Shown: positions 53,665-63,113, counted from the first letter of the stretch. The stretch: 64,000 nt of DNA from Vibrio sp. STUT-A11 (GCF_026000435.1 NZ_AP026763.1:620001-684000); one strand, 5' to 3'. The notes: generated by a model not told the origin, from the sequence alone. Numbers and translations are program-made.

Positions 53665-54063
53665 ATGTCGATTAACGAGAAACAGTACTTACATGAAATG
53701 GGAATCAGCACTTGGGAGTTGATTCATCCAGATAGGTTAGCGGGCTATCAATCACCAGTGATTGATCTGCCAAGTGCTTGCAAGCTTCTACTGGTTTCCC
53801 CAACCTGTCCTGTGAATGAGTCAGCCATCCTATTCGAGAAAATACTCAAGAGTATGAAATTAACTCTCGATCAAGCCATGCATCTGGAACCTGAACGATT
53901 TCCTTTACTAGGTGAGCATCAGTTGGAATGGGTATGGTTCTCCGGGTGTGATGTGAATGAGAGTCCAAACATCAAGCAACTCACTTCACCATTACTTCAG
54001 GACATTGATGGGAACAACGAACAAAAAAGAGCACTTTGGCAGCAAATTTGTTCTTATTCGTAA
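53665..54063 (+). CDS. holD: DNA polymerase III psi subunit HolD
   Basis: A 132-residue clamp-loader accessory protein. It is poorly conserved as a family, but the N-terminus YLHEMGISTWELIHPDRLAG and the C-terminal RALWQQICSYS match HolD, and it is followed by rimI as in E. coli. Psi links the clamp loader to chi and SSB. Confidence 0.9.
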   Translation: MSINEKQYLHEMGISTWELIHPDRLAGYQSPVIDLPSACKLLLVSPTCPVNESAILFEKILKSMKLTLDQAMHLEPERFPLLGEHQLEWVWFSGCDVNESPNIKQLTSPLLQDIDGNNEQKRALWQQICSYS

Positions 54064-54135
54064 TGCTGATAAAAGCCCTGGTATGCGATACGAATCTAAG
54101 GCGTATCGCAGGCTAAGCGTTAAATAGGTTAAATA

Positions 54136-54591
54136 ATGACGATTGAAATTATTCCGATGTGTGAAGCGCATTTGGAACAAGTTTGGCAAATCGAACAGCA
54201 AGCACATTCTCACCCTTGGGCTGAGTCATTAGTTCGTGACTTATCAAGCCGAGGTGCTTGTCACCATGTGATGGTAGAAGGTGACTCGGTCCTTGGTTAT
54301 TTTTATGCTCAGAACATTGTCGGAGAAGTAACACTGCTGAATATTGCCGTCGATCCTTCGCAACAAGGCAAAGGCCATGGCCAAAAATTGCTGGATGCAT
54401 TTCTACATCACTGTGAGCAAGTCAAAGCAGAAAGTGCTTGGCTGGAAGTGAGAGAAAGTAACCACGCTGCCATCCATATTTATGAACAAGCGGGTTTTAA
54501 TGAATTGGACCGCCGCTATAACTATTACCCGGCCAAAACAGGTAATGGAAAAGAAGACGCGATTATCATGAGTTACCTCTTCTTTCATTAG
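54136..54591 (+). CDS. rimI: Ribosomal protein S18 alanine N-acetyltransferase RimI
   Basis: A 151-residue GNAT enzyme that acetylates the N-terminal alanine of S18. Motifs: IEQQAHSHPWAESLVRDL, acetyl-CoA loop VDPSQQGKGHGQKLLDAFL, and WLEVRESNHAAIHIYEQAGF with the catalytic Glu/Tyr region. It is 72 bases after holD. Confidence 0.94.
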   Translation: MTIEIIPMCEAHLEQVWQIEQQAHSHPWAESLVRDLSSRGACHHVMVEGDSVLGYFYAQNIVGEVTLLNIAVDPSQQGKGHGQKLLDAFLHHCEQVKAESAWLEVRESNHAAIHIYEQAGFNELDRRYNYYPAKTGNGKEDAIIMSYLFFH

Positions 54592-54718
54592 TTACCAGCA
54601 CACTTCATTAGGGAAGTTGCCCCACAAGCAATAATAAGCGAGAATACCGCGCAAAATTGAATCTAAAATGTGTGTTTGCTTTTCAGCAAGCATGCAGACA
54701 TCAAAGAAGACCAGTTTC

Positions 54719-56308
54719 ATGTCAAATACACCTTTTCTAGGCGAAGTGTCTAAACGTAGAACATTCGCTATTATTTCTCACCCGGATGCGGGTAAAACAA
54801 CCATTACCGAAAAAGTACTTTTATTCGGAAACGCTATCCAAAAAGCAGGTACCGTTAAAGGTCGTGGTAATGCTCAGCATGCTAAATCTGACTGGATGGA
54901 AATGGAAAAGGAACGTGGTATCTCGGTAACCACTTCTGTGATGCAGTTTCCTTACAACGATTGTCTGGTTAACCTGCTAGATACTCCGGGACACGAAGAC
55001 TTCTCTGAAGATACGTACCGTACATTAACAGCGGTTGACTCTTGTTTGATGGTTATCGATGCGGCGAAAGGTGTCGAGGATCGTACTCGTAAATTGATGG
55101 AAGTTACGCGTCTGCGAGATACACCAATCGTCACCTTCATGAACAAACTTGACCGTGATGTTCGTGATCCAATGGAAGTATTGGACGAAGTAGAAAACGA
55201 ACTGGGTATGATGTGTGCGCCAATTACCTGGCCGATCGGCTGTGGTAAAGAGTTTAAAGGTGTGTACCACATTCACCGTGACGAGACGATTCTTTATGAA
55301 TCTGGCCATGGGCATGAGATTCAGGAAGTACGCATCATCAAAGGCTTGGATAACCCTGAACTGGATGAACAAGTCGGTGCGGATCTGGCAGAAAGCGTAC
55401 GTGAAGAGCTTGAGCTAGTGATGGGGGCATGTCCAGAGTTTGACTTGGAAATGTTCTTAACGGGTGACCTTACGCCAGTTTACTTCGGTACTGCATTGGG
55501 CAACTTCGGTGTGGACCACATGCTAGATGGTTTGACTGAGTGGGCGCCTGCGCCGAAAACTCGTCAAGCGGTTGAGCGTGATGTAGAAGCAACAGAAGAT
55601 AAATTCTCTGGTTTCGTGTTTAAGATCCAGGCAAACATGGATCCAAAACACCGCGACCGTATCGCATTTATGCGTATTGTATCGGGTACTTACACGCAAG
55701 GCATGAAGATGAACCATGTTCGTCTTGGTAAGCAAGTAAGCATTTCCGATGCGGTAACCTTCATGGCTGGTGACCGTGCACGTGCAGAACACGCTTACGC
55801 GGGCGACATCATTGGTTTACACAACCACGGTACTATCCAGATTGGTGATACTTTCACGCAAGGTGAATCACTTAAGTTCTCTGGTATTCCGAACTTTGCA
55901 CCAGAACTGTTCCGTCGTATTCGCCTGAAAGATCCATTGAAGCAGAAGCAGTTGCTGAAAGGTCTGGTTCAGTTGTCTGAAGAAGGTGCGGTACAGGTGT
56001 TCCGTCCACTACAAAACAACGATCTAATCGTTGGTGCGGTTGGTGTGCTTCAGTTTGACGTGGTTGTAGCTCGTCTGAAGTCTGAGTACAACGTGGAAGC
56101 GATTTACGAAGGCGTAAACGTCGCAACGGCTCGTTGGGTAGAGTGTGACGACGCGAAGAAACTGGATGAGTTCCAGCGTAAGAACCAGACTAATTTAGCG
56201 CTCGATGGTGGTGACAACTTAACTTACATCGCGCCGACAATGGTTAACCTGAATCTGGCGAAAGAACGCTTCCCGGATGTTGATTTCCGCGCGACTCGTG
56301 AGCACTAA
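54719..56308 (+). CDS. prfC: Peptide chain release factor 3
   Basis: A 529-residue GTPase that recycles RF1/RF2 from the ribosome. G motifs: ISHPDAGKTT, DTPGHEDFSEDTYR and MNKLDRD. The domain II/III segments ALGNFGVDHMLDGLTEWAPA and EYNVEAIYEGVNVATARWVE match the family. The frame opens at 54668, but MSNTPFLGEVSKRRTFAI at 54719 gives exactly the E. coli length. The ribosome site is weak. Confidence 0.96.
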   Translation: MSNTPFLGEVSKRRTFAIISHPDAGKTTITEKVLLFGNAIQKAGTVKGRGNAQHAKSDWMEMEKERGISVTTSVMQFPYNDCLVNLLDTPGHEDFSEDTYRTLTAVDSCLMVIDAAKGVEDRTRKLMEVTRLRDTPIVTFMNKLDRDVRDPMEVLDEVENELGMMCAPITWPIGCGKEFKGVYHIHRDETILYESGHGHEIQEVRIIKGLDNPELDEQVGADLAESVREELELVMGACPEFDLEMFLTGDLTPVYFGTALGNFGVDHMLDGLTEWAPAPKTRQAVERDVEATEDKFSGFVFKIQANMDPKHRDRIAFMRIVSGTYTQGMKMNHVRLGKQVSISDAVTFMAGDRARAEHAYAGDIIGLHNHGTIQIGDTFTQGESLKFSGIPNFAPELFRRIRLKDPLKQKQLLKGLVQLSEEGAVQVFRPLQNNDLIVGAVGVLQFDVVVARLKSEYNVEAIYEGVNVATARWVECDDAKKLDEFQRKNQTNLALDGGDNLTYIAPTMVNLNLAKERFPDVDFRATREH

Positions 56309-56350
56309 TCGACGTTAATTAAAGCCCACTTACACCGTGACTGGATTTTG

Positions 56351-56390
56351 AAACGCCCTTGGCTATAGACTTAGTCAAGGGCGTTTTTAT
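56351..56390 (+). terminator. prfC intrinsic terminator
   Basis: AAACGCCCTTG and CAAGGGCGTTT form an 11-base-pair stem, extended by CTA/TAG inside, followed by T residues. Confidence 0.9.
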
Positions 56391-56461
56391 ATCAGCAGAA
56401 ATGATGTGGATTGGACGATATCCATTACAGTTAATAAGTGATTAGAGGTAGCGGAGTAAAA

Positions 56462-56659
56462 ATGAATTGGTTGAAAAAAGCAATCAAGCGCTACGACGAT
56501 TGGTGTAAAGAGATGGGGCTCACTCCTGACCAAAAACGCAGCTGTGTGCCTTATCGACAGGATCCTGTGCATCAGAGTGAGGAGCCAAACGGTGAGGCGC
56601 AAAATGCAGCGCCTAAATCTACCGAGAGCAATAAAAAGTCTCAAGATGAAGCTCTTTGA
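56462..56659 (+). CDS. Small conserved-looking protein (65 residues, DUF5363-like)
   Basis: MNWLKKAIKRYDDWCKEMGL opens a short amphipathic basic N-terminus, followed by TPDQKRSCVPYRQDP and a disordered polar tail. The ATG at 56462 has GCGGAG about 6 bases upstream. It overlaps the yjjV gene by 14 bases, so the two are translationally coupled. The N-terminal part resembles small proteins of gammaproteobacteria grouped as DUF5363, from memory; no function is known to me. Confidence 0.7.
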   Translation: MNWLKKAIKRYDDWCKEMGLTPDQKRSCVPYRQDPVHQSEEPNGEAQNAAPKSTESNKKSQDEAL

Positions 56660-57419
56660 TACCCACTGTCATTTTGATTTTGATGAGTTTCAGGATGATT
56701 TTGAGCACAACCTGACTCTGGCTCAAGAAATTGGGGTTAGCAGAATCCTGATCCCGTCAGTCGGCCCTTCAAACTGGTCACGCATTCAAACCCTAGCCCA
56801 GCGATATTCCCAGTTATACTACGCGCTCGGGTTCCATCCGTATTTTCTTGAAGAACACTTTGAGCAGCACCTTGCTGAACTGGAAGATTATCTCAAACAA
56901 AAAGCGTCACAGTGTGTTGCAATAGGAGAGTGCGGATTAGACTTTGCGATTGACGTCGATCCTCAATTGCAAGAAAAGGCTCTTGAAACTCAATTCGAGC
57001 TTGCCAGGCATTTCGAGCTTCCGGTCATTTTACATAGCCGAAAAGCGCACAATCGGCTGATACAAATGGTTAAAGCGGCGAAGTTGCCTAAAGGTGGTGT
57101 CGTGCATGCTTTTGCCGGGAGCTATCAGCAAGCGATGGAGTGGGTCAGATTAGGTTTTTTCATCGGTGTGGGGGGAACGATCACCTACCCAAGAGCCCAA
57201 AAAACTCGCGACGCAATTCAAAAATTAGCCCTTGAAAACTTAGTAATTGAAACAGATGCTCCAGATATGCCTATACTTGGATATCAGGGGCAACCAAATC
57301 ATCCGGCGAAACTCATTCACGTATTGAATATGCTCGTAGAGTTGCGTAGAGGAGAAAAGCAATCGATTGCGTCTCAACTATGGAAAAATAGCAATTTCGC
57401 CTTCTCAATATGTGAATAA
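56646..57419 (+). CDS. yjjV: TatD-family metal-dependent hydrolase YjjV
   Basis: A 257-residue TIM-barrel metal hydrolase. Metal ligands are in MKLFDTHCHFDFDEF, the Glu in VAIGECGLDFAID, His in VILHSRKAH and VVHAFAGS, and Asp in VIETDAPDMP. Relatives act as nucleases or D-aminoacyl-tRNA deacylase-like enzymes; the substrate is not assignable. The start at 56646 inside the preceding gene is chosen because the family begins with the FDTHCHFD strand. Confidence 0.92.
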   Translation: MKLFDTHCHFDFDEFQDDFEHNLTLAQEIGVSRILIPSVGPSNWSRIQTLAQRYSQLYYALGFHPYFLEEHFEQHLAELEDYLKQKASQCVAIGECGLDFAIDVDPQLQEKALETQFELARHFELPVILHSRKAHNRLIQMVKAAKLPKGGVVHAFAGSYQQAMEWVRLGFFIGVGGTITYPRAQKTRDAIQKLALENLVIETDAPDMPILGYQGQPNHPAKLIHVLNMLVELRRGEKQSIASQLWKNSNFAFSICE

Positions 57420-57463
57420 AATTCAAAGAAAGTGTTCATGTTCGAAAACGTTTGCCATTTTAT

Positions 57464-57559
57464 TGTGAGTTCTATCACAAAGATTATTGAATCAATCATG
57501 AATCTTATGGGAAAGTGTGAGGACGGCATTACTTTAATTGATGATGCATGAGTATAATT
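57464..57559 (+). promoter_or_regulatory. nupC promoter with paired CRP sites
   Basis: TGTGAGTTCTATCACA (57464-57479) is a perfect CRP consensus. TATAAT at 57554-57559 is the likely -10. A second partial CRP site, TGTGA-N6-CATTA, lies at 57516-57531, 52 bases downstream of the first. If transcription starts near 57566 the sites are centred at about -94 and -42. A palindrome ATTGAATCAAT (57486-57496) lies between them. Confidence 0.7.
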
Positions 57560-57623
57560 GCCCCGCTTTTATAGCTCCATTTTGTTACACGCCAATAAAT
57601 AACTTATAAGGAAGTCATAAACT

Positions 57624-58907
57624 ATGAGCCTGTTTATGAGCCTGGTTGGTATGGTAGTGCTAATTGCAATTGCATTCGCATTCTCATCTAACCGCAAAGC
57701 TATCAACTTAAGAACTGTGGGTGGTGCATTCGCTATCCAATTCGCATTAGGTGCATTTGTTCTTTATGTACCTTGGGGCCGTGATCTACTGAACGGTTTC
57801 TCTAGTGGTGTATCTAACGTTATCAACTACGGTAACGATGGTTCATCATTCCTATTCGGTGGTCTTGTGTCTGACAAGATGTTCGAAGTATTCGGTGGCG
57901 GTGGTTTCGTCTTCGCGTTCCGTGTTCTTCCTACACTGATCTTCTTCTCTGCTCTGATCTCAGTTCTGTACTACATTGGCGTTATGCAATGGGTTATCAA
58001 GATTCTTGGTGGCGCACTACAGAAAGCACTTGGTACTTCTCGTGCAGAATCAATGTCAGCAGCAGCTAACATTTTCGTAGGTCAAACTGAAGCGCCACTT
58101 GTGGTTCGTCCATTCGTTCCTAAAATGACTCAATCAGAGCTATTCGCGGTAATGTGTGGTGGTCTGGCTTCTGTTGCTGGTGGTGTACTAGCGGGTTACG
58201 CATCAATGGGTGTGCCTCTAGAGTACCTAGTTGCGGCATCATTCATGGCGGCACCTGGTGGTCTACTATTCGCTAAGATTCTTCACCCTGAGACAGATCA
58301 GCCTCATGAAAGCATCGAAGAAGCAATGGACGGCGGTGACGACAAACCTGTCAACGTAATCGATGCAGCAGCAGGCGGTGCGGCTTCTGGTCTACAACTA
58401 GCACTAAACGTAGGTGCAATGCTAATCGCATTCGTAGGTCTGATTGCTCTTATCAACGGTATGCTAGGTGGCATCGGCGGTTGGTTCGGTATGCCTGAGC
58501 TAACTCTTGAGCTAATCCTGGGTTACGCGTTCTCTCCACTAGCATTCCTAATCGGTGTTCCATGGGCTGAAGCAGTAACTGCTGGTTCATTCATCGGTCA
58601 GAAAATTGTAGTGAACGAATTCGTTGCATACTTGAACTTCACGCCTTACATCGGTGAAAACGCTCAAGTAATCGCAGCAACTGGCGAAGTAATGTCTGAG
58701 AAGACTACGGCTATCATCTCATTTGCACTGTGTGGTTTCGCGAACCTTTCTTCTATCGCGATCCTACTAGGTGGTCTGGGTGGTCTAGCGCCAAGCCGTC
58801 GTCCAGATATCGCTCGCATGGGTGTTAAAGCAGTACTAGCTGGTACGTTGTCTAACCTAATGGCAGCGACAATTGCAGGCTTCTGCTTAAGCCTTGCAGC
58901 TCTATAA
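57624..58907 (+). CDS. nupC: Concentrative nucleoside transporter NupC
   Basis: A 427-residue inner-membrane symporter of the CNT family importing nucleosides. Features: FAIQFALGAFVLYVPWGRDL, the central IFVGQTEAPLVVRPFVPKMT and the conserved C-terminal LCGFANLSSIAILLGGLGGL. It precedes the deo genes, so uptake and degradation of nucleosides are encoded together. A terminator follows. Confidence 0.96.
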   Translation: MSLFMSLVGMVVLIAIAFAFSSNRKAINLRTVGGAFAIQFALGAFVLYVPWGRDLLNGFSSGVSNVINYGNDGSSFLFGGLVSDKMFEVFGGGGFVFAFRVLPTLIFFSALISVLYYIGVMQWVIKILGGALQKALGTSRAESMSAAANIFVGQTEAPLVVRPFVPKMTQSELFAVMCGGLASVAGGVLAGYASMGVPLEYLVAASFMAAPGGLLFAKILHPETDQPHESIEEAMDGGDDKPVNVIDAAAGGAASGLQLALNVGAMLIAFVGLIALINGMLGGIGGWFGMPELTLELILGYAFSPLAFLIGVPWAEAVTAGSFIGQKIVVNEFVAYLNFTPYIGENAQVIAATGEVMSEKTTAIISFALCGFANLSSIAILLGGLGGLAPSRRPDIARMGVKAVLAGTLSNLMAATIAGFCLSLAAL

Positions 58908-58949
58908 TTTAGTACTGGTTTTTAGTATATAGACGCCATATTAAATCAC

Positions 58950-58983
58950 GCCCTGTAGCAAGAAATTGCTGCGGGGCTTTTTT
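58950..58983 (+). terminator. nupC intrinsic terminator
   Basis: A 12-base-pair stem (GCCCTGTAGCAA with TTGCTGCGGGGC, two wobble pairs) closed by a GAAA tetraloop and followed by eight T residues. Confidence 0.9.
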
Positions 58984-59458
58984 CGTTTTCAGGGCTAGAA
59001 ATTTTTTAGTGCAGTCAAAGGTAAGGTGTCTTAGCTGGCCAACTAGAGAATAGAAATCTGGAAATTTTGAGATACAAACCGTTTGCGCTCTATTTGGTGC
59101 TACAGTTTTGCGATGAATATCTATAATGTAGACATCACAAGGTGGATACGACCTAATCGATGGGTAAATGAATTACCCTGAAATATTAGATCTCAACGGC
59201 ATTTTGCTGGGGAGATATGATATTAAAGACACCGCAATCATAGATTGTTGTGCCATAGACCAAATTGGTACTGTGCGGTGACAAGGATAGCAATTGGCAT
59301 AAGAAATTTTCGCTGTTTATGCCGAGTCTTCATGGAACCAAGTCCGTTCATAAATAGACTACTGAGCCATTTTTACATAATCTCTCCTCGTTGATTATAG
59401 TTAGAGGTGCGATGTAAGGCTGAGTAGTGAAATTTTTGAATATTGATCGGAGATAGAA
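58984..59458. other. deoC upstream region
   Basis: About 475 bases without a convincing gene. TATAAT occurs at 59122-59127 with a weak -35, leaving a leader of more than 300 bases. No perfect CRP, CytR or DeoR site was seen. A 37-codon frame at 59168-59281 lacks a ribosome site and was not called. Confidence 0.45.
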
Positions 59459-60235
59459 ATGAGCGATTTAAAAGCAGCAGCACTACGTGCACTAAAACTT
59501 ATGGATCTAACTACGCTGAATGATGACGACACTGATGCAAAAGTGATCTCACTATGTCATGACGCGAAAACAGCAGTAGGCAACACAGCTGCAATCTGTA
59601 TTTACCCTCGCTTTATTCCTATTGCTAAGAAGACACTTCGTGAGCAAGGTACGCCAGAAGTTCGCATTGCAACAGTAACGAACTTCCCACACGGTAACGA
59701 CGATATTGAAATCGCAGTTGCTGAAACAAAAGCAGCGGTTGCTTACGGTGCAGACGAAGTTGACGTAGTGTTCCCATACCGTGCACTAATGGCGGGTGAT
59801 GAGAAAGTGGGCTTTGAACTGGTTAAGCAATGTAAACAAGCTTGTGGTGACATTCTTCTTAAAGTGATCATCGAAACGGGTGAACTAAAAGAAGAAGCAC
59901 TAATCAAGAAAGCTTCACAAATCTGTATCGAAGCGGGTGCAGACTTTATTAAAACGTCAACAGGTAAAGTGCCTGTGAACGCAACACCAGAATACGCACG
60001 AATGATGCTAGAAGTTATTCGTGATATGGGTGTAGCGGAAACCGTTGGTTTCAAACCTGCTGGTGGTGTACGTACTGCAGAAGACGCAGCGGCTTACCTG
60101 GCAATGGCAGATGAAATCTTAGGTGATAACTGGGTTGATGCTCGTCATTACCGTTTCGGTGCATCAAGCCTGCTAACTAACCTGTTAAATACATTAGAAG
60201 TAACAGACGAAACTGCTGATCCAACAGCGTACTAA
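59459..60235 (+). CDS. deoC: Deoxyribose-phosphate aldolase
   Basis: A 258-residue TIM-barrel class I aldolase splitting deoxyribose-5-phosphate into glyceraldehyde-3-phosphate and acetaldehyde. The Schiff-base lysine is K165 in DFIKTSTGK, with K199 in GFKPAGGVRTAED. CGGAG upstream of the ATG is the ribosome site. First gene of deoC-deoA-deoB-deoD. Confidence 0.97.
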   Translation: MSDLKAAALRALKLMDLTTLNDDDTDAKVISLCHDAKTAVGNTAAICIYPRFIPIAKKTLREQGTPEVRIATVTNFPHGNDDIEIAVAETKAAVAYGADEVDVVFPYRALMAGDEKVGFELVKQCKQACGDILLKVIIETGELKEEALIKKASQICIEAGADFIKTSTGKVPVNATPEYARMMLEVIRDMGVAETVGFKPAGGVRTAEDAAAYLAMADEILGDNWVDARHYRFGASSLLTNLLNTLEVTDETADPTAY

Positions 60236-60236
60236 C

Positions 60237-60362
60237 ATACCCGTCATATTTGACGCTGCAGCGTTGTTGACTGTGTAAGTTCACCCTAATCACATAGAAA
60301 ACCTATGCTCATAGGGCTGAACTTACTTGTCGCCTAGCTGCAACGCCAACTATTTAGGGTAT
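60237..60362 (+). repeat. ERIC element (about 126 bases) in the deo operon
   Basis: It starts ATACCCGTCATATTTGACGC, continues TGCAGCGTTGTTGACTGTGT, and ends TATTTAGGGTATGAC. Its centre TCACATAG...CTATGCTCATAGGG is an imperfect inverted repeat. This is the known ERIC/IRU structure of enterobacteria and vibrios, at typical length. It begins one base after the deoC stop codon and will be part of the transcript. Confidence 0.88.
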
Positions 60363-60472
60363 GACGAATAAAAACTTAACGTCTGTTTTAAATTTAGGGT
60401 GGTGGAACATCGCCCTCCGTTTTACCTCTGTCCTACTTTGACCACAGCTTTCATCGAGCTAGGGAGGCACTA

Positions 60473-61801
60473 ATGTATTTACCACAAGAAATCATTCGTA
60501 AAAAACGCGACGGCGAAGTTCTTTCTGCTGACGAAATCAACTTCTTTATTCAAGGCGTAGCAAATAACACAGTATCTGAAGGTCAGATCGCGGCATTTGC
60601 TATGACTATTTTCTTCAATGAAATGACCATGGATGAGCGTATTGCCCTGACGTGTGCAATGCGTGATTCAGGCATGGTTATCGACTGGAGCCACATGAAT
60701 TTTGGCGGTCCTATTGTCGATAAGCACTCTACAGGTGGCGTGGGTGATGTAACCTCTCTCATGCTTGGCCCAATGGTGGCAGCGTGTGGTGGTTTCGTGC
60801 CAATGATCTCAGGCCGTGGGCTTGGTCATACTGGCGGTACGCTGGATAAATTAGAGTCAATCCCAGGCTATAACATCACGCCAACCAACGACGTTTTTGG
60901 TCAAGTTACCAAAGACGCTGGCGTTGCGATTATCGGTCAAACTGGTGATTTGGCACCAGCCGATAAGCGTGTGTACGCAACCCGAGATATCACGGCTACC
61001 GTTGATAACATCTCGCTAATTACAGCGTCCATTCTTTCTAAGAAATTGGCGGCGGGCTTGGAATCTCTTGTGATGGACGTAAAAGTTGGTTCGGGTGCAT
61101 TCATGCCAACTTATGAGGCATCAGAAGAGCTAGCAAAATCTATTGTGGCGGTAGCAAATGGCGCTGGCACAAAAACAACAGCAATCCTGACAGACATGAA
61201 CCAGGTATTAGCCTCTTCAGCTGGTAATGCGGTTGAAGTGCGTGAAGCGGTGCGTTTCCTGACTGGTGAATACCGAAACCCACGTCTGCTTGAAGTGACC
61301 ATGGCGTCATGTGCGGAAATGTTAGTGCTGGGTAAGCTGGCTGAAAATACACAAGACGCGCGTGCGAAACTGATGGAAGTGCTCGACAACGGTAAAGCGG
61401 CTGAATGTTTCGGCAAGATGGTTGCCGGTCTTGGCGGCCCAGCCGACTTCGTAGAAAACTACGACAACTACCTGGAAAAAGCACAGATCATTAAGCCAGT
61501 CTATGCGACAGAAACGGGCATTATCTCTGCTATGGACACGCGTGCTATCGGCATGGCTGTGGTTGCTATGGGTGGTGGGCGCCGCGTTGCAACCGATGAA
61601 ATCGACTATGCGGTTGGTTTTGATGAGTTCATCCGTCTGGGTGAAGTCGCTGATAGCGATAAACCTCTAGCAGTCATTCACGCTCGCAGTGAAGAGCAGT
61701 GGGAAGAAGCAGCAAAAGCACTACGCAGTGCCATCAAAGTGGGTGGTGAATACACACCAACTCCAGAGGTTTACCGTCAAATTCGTGCAGAAGACATCTA
61801 G
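60473..61801 (+). CDS. deoA: Thymidine phosphorylase
   Basis: A 442-residue enzyme cleaving thymidine with phosphate to thymine and deoxyribose-1-phosphate. The family signature SGRGLGHTGGTLDKLESIPG is at about 110-130, with the phosphate site KHSTGGVGD near 84. It lies 237 bases after deoC, the gap being filled largely by the ERIC element. CTAGGGAGG is a strong ribosome site. Confidence 0.97.
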   Translation: MYLPQEIIRKKRDGEVLSADEINFFIQGVANNTVSEGQIAAFAMTIFFNEMTMDERIALTCAMRDSGMVIDWSHMNFGGPIVDKHSTGGVGDVTSLMLGPMVAACGGFVPMISGRGLGHTGGTLDKLESIPGYNITPTNDVFGQVTKDAGVAIIGQTGDLAPADKRVYATRDITATVDNISLITASILSKKLAAGLESLVMDVKVGSGAFMPTYEASEELAKSIVAVANGAGTKTTAILTDMNQVLASSAGNAVEVREAVRFLTGEYRNPRLLEVTMASCAEMLVLGKLAENTQDARAKLMEVLDNGKAAECFGKMVAGLGGPADFVENYDNYLEKAQIIKPVYATETGIISAMDTRAIGMAVVAMGGGRRVATDEIDYAVGFDEFIRLGEVADSDKPLAVIHARSEEQWEEAAKALRSAIKVGGEYTPTPEVYRQIRAEDI

Positions 61802-61881
61802 GTCAAAAACCTAACAGATTAGTAATTACATAAGGCCTACTCAACCATAATTATTCGCCGAGTGGGTCTAAGGAACGAGCA

Positions 61882-63102
61882 ATGAAAAGAGCATTTATTT
61901 TAGTACTAGACTCATTCGGTATCGGCGCAACTGCGGATGCGAAAGACTTTGGTGATGTAGGTTCAGACACATTAGGTCATATTGCGGATCAGTGTGAACA
62001 AGGCTTAGCTGATAACGACAAGCGTCAAGGCGCACTTCGTCTTCCAAACCTGTCTAAACTTGGTTTGGCGATGGCACATAAAGAATCAACGGGTCGTTTT
62101 GCTCCTGGTCTGGACGCAGAGGCGGAAATCATCGGTGCTTATGGTCACGCTGCTGAGCTTTCTTCTGGTAAAGATACGCCTTCCGGGCACTGGGAAATTG
62201 CAGGTGTACCAGTTCTGTTTGACTGGGGTTACTTTACGGACAAAACCAACAGCTTCCCTGAAGAGTTGACAAATCGCATTCTTGAGCGTGCTGGCTTAGA
62301 TGGCTACTTAGGTAACTGCCATGCTTCAGGCACACAAGTACTGGATGATTTGGGTGAAGAGCACATGAAGACCGGTCTGCCAATCTTCTACACATCTGCA
62401 GACTCTGTATTCCAAATCGCCTGTCACGAAGAGACATTTGGCCTGGATCGTCTGTTAGAGCTTTGCCAAATCGCTCGTGAAGAGCTAGAAGATTACAACA
62501 TTGGCCGTGTCATTGCGCGTCCATTTATTGGCCCGGGTAAAGGTCAATTTGAACGCACAGGTAACCGTCGTGATCTATCTGTTGAGCCACCATCAGCAAC
62601 CGTTCTACAGAAGCTAGTAGAAGAGAAGCAAGGTGATGTGGTTTCTATCGGCAAGATTGCAGACATCTACGCAAACTGCGGTATCACTAAGAAAGTAAAA
62701 GCAACGGGTATCCCTGCGTTGTTCGAAGCGACACTCGAGCAAATCAAAGAAGCGGGTGATAACACTATCGTATTCACAAACTTTGTTGATTTCGACTCGG
62801 CATACGGCCACCGCCGTGATGTGGCGGGTTACGCTGCGGCACTTGAGTATTTTGATGGTCGCATCAACGAAGTACTAGAGCTGATGGGTGAAGATGATGT
62901 GCTTATCCTGACTGCCGACCACGGCTGTGATCCAACATGGCCAGGTACTGATCATACTCGTGAACACATTCCAGTACTGGTTTACGGTCAAAAGGTGCCA
63001 GCTGGCTCTCTTGGTTGCCGTGACACGTTCGCAGATATCGGCCAAACGTTGGCAAGCTACTTCGGTACATCACCAATGGATTACGGTAAGAACTTCCTAT
63101 AA
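61882..63102 (+). CDS. deoB: Phosphopentomutase
   Basis: A 406-residue alkaline-phosphatase-superfamily enzyme interconverting (deoxy)ribose-1- and 5-phosphate. Metal and nucleophile motifs: LVLDSFGIGATADAKDFGD, GKDTPSGHWEIAG (phospho-Thr region) and LTADHGCDPTWPGTDHTREH. It links deoA/deoD products to deoC. Confidence 0.97.
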   Translation: MKRAFILVLDSFGIGATADAKDFGDVGSDTLGHIADQCEQGLADNDKRQGALRLPNLSKLGLAMAHKESTGRFAPGLDAEAEIIGAYGHAAELSSGKDTPSGHWEIAGVPVLFDWGYFTDKTNSFPEELTNRILERAGLDGYLGNCHASGTQVLDDLGEEHMKTGLPIFYTSADSVFQIACHEETFGLDRLLELCQIAREELEDYNIGRVIARPFIGPGKGQFERTGNRRDLSVEPPSATVLQKLVEEKQGDVVSIGKIADIYANCGITKKVKATGIPALFEATLEQIKEAGDNTIVFTNFVDFDSAYGHRRDVAGYAAALEYFDGRINEVLELMGEDDVLILTADHGCDPTWPGTDHTREHIPVLVYGQKVPAGSLGCRDTFADIGQTLASYFGTSPMDYGKNFL

Positions 63103-63113
63103 TTAGGAGTTTG

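Noticed and set aside
59168..59281. 37-codon open frame upstream of deoC
   Set aside because: No good ribosome site and no recognised similarity; length is expected by chance.
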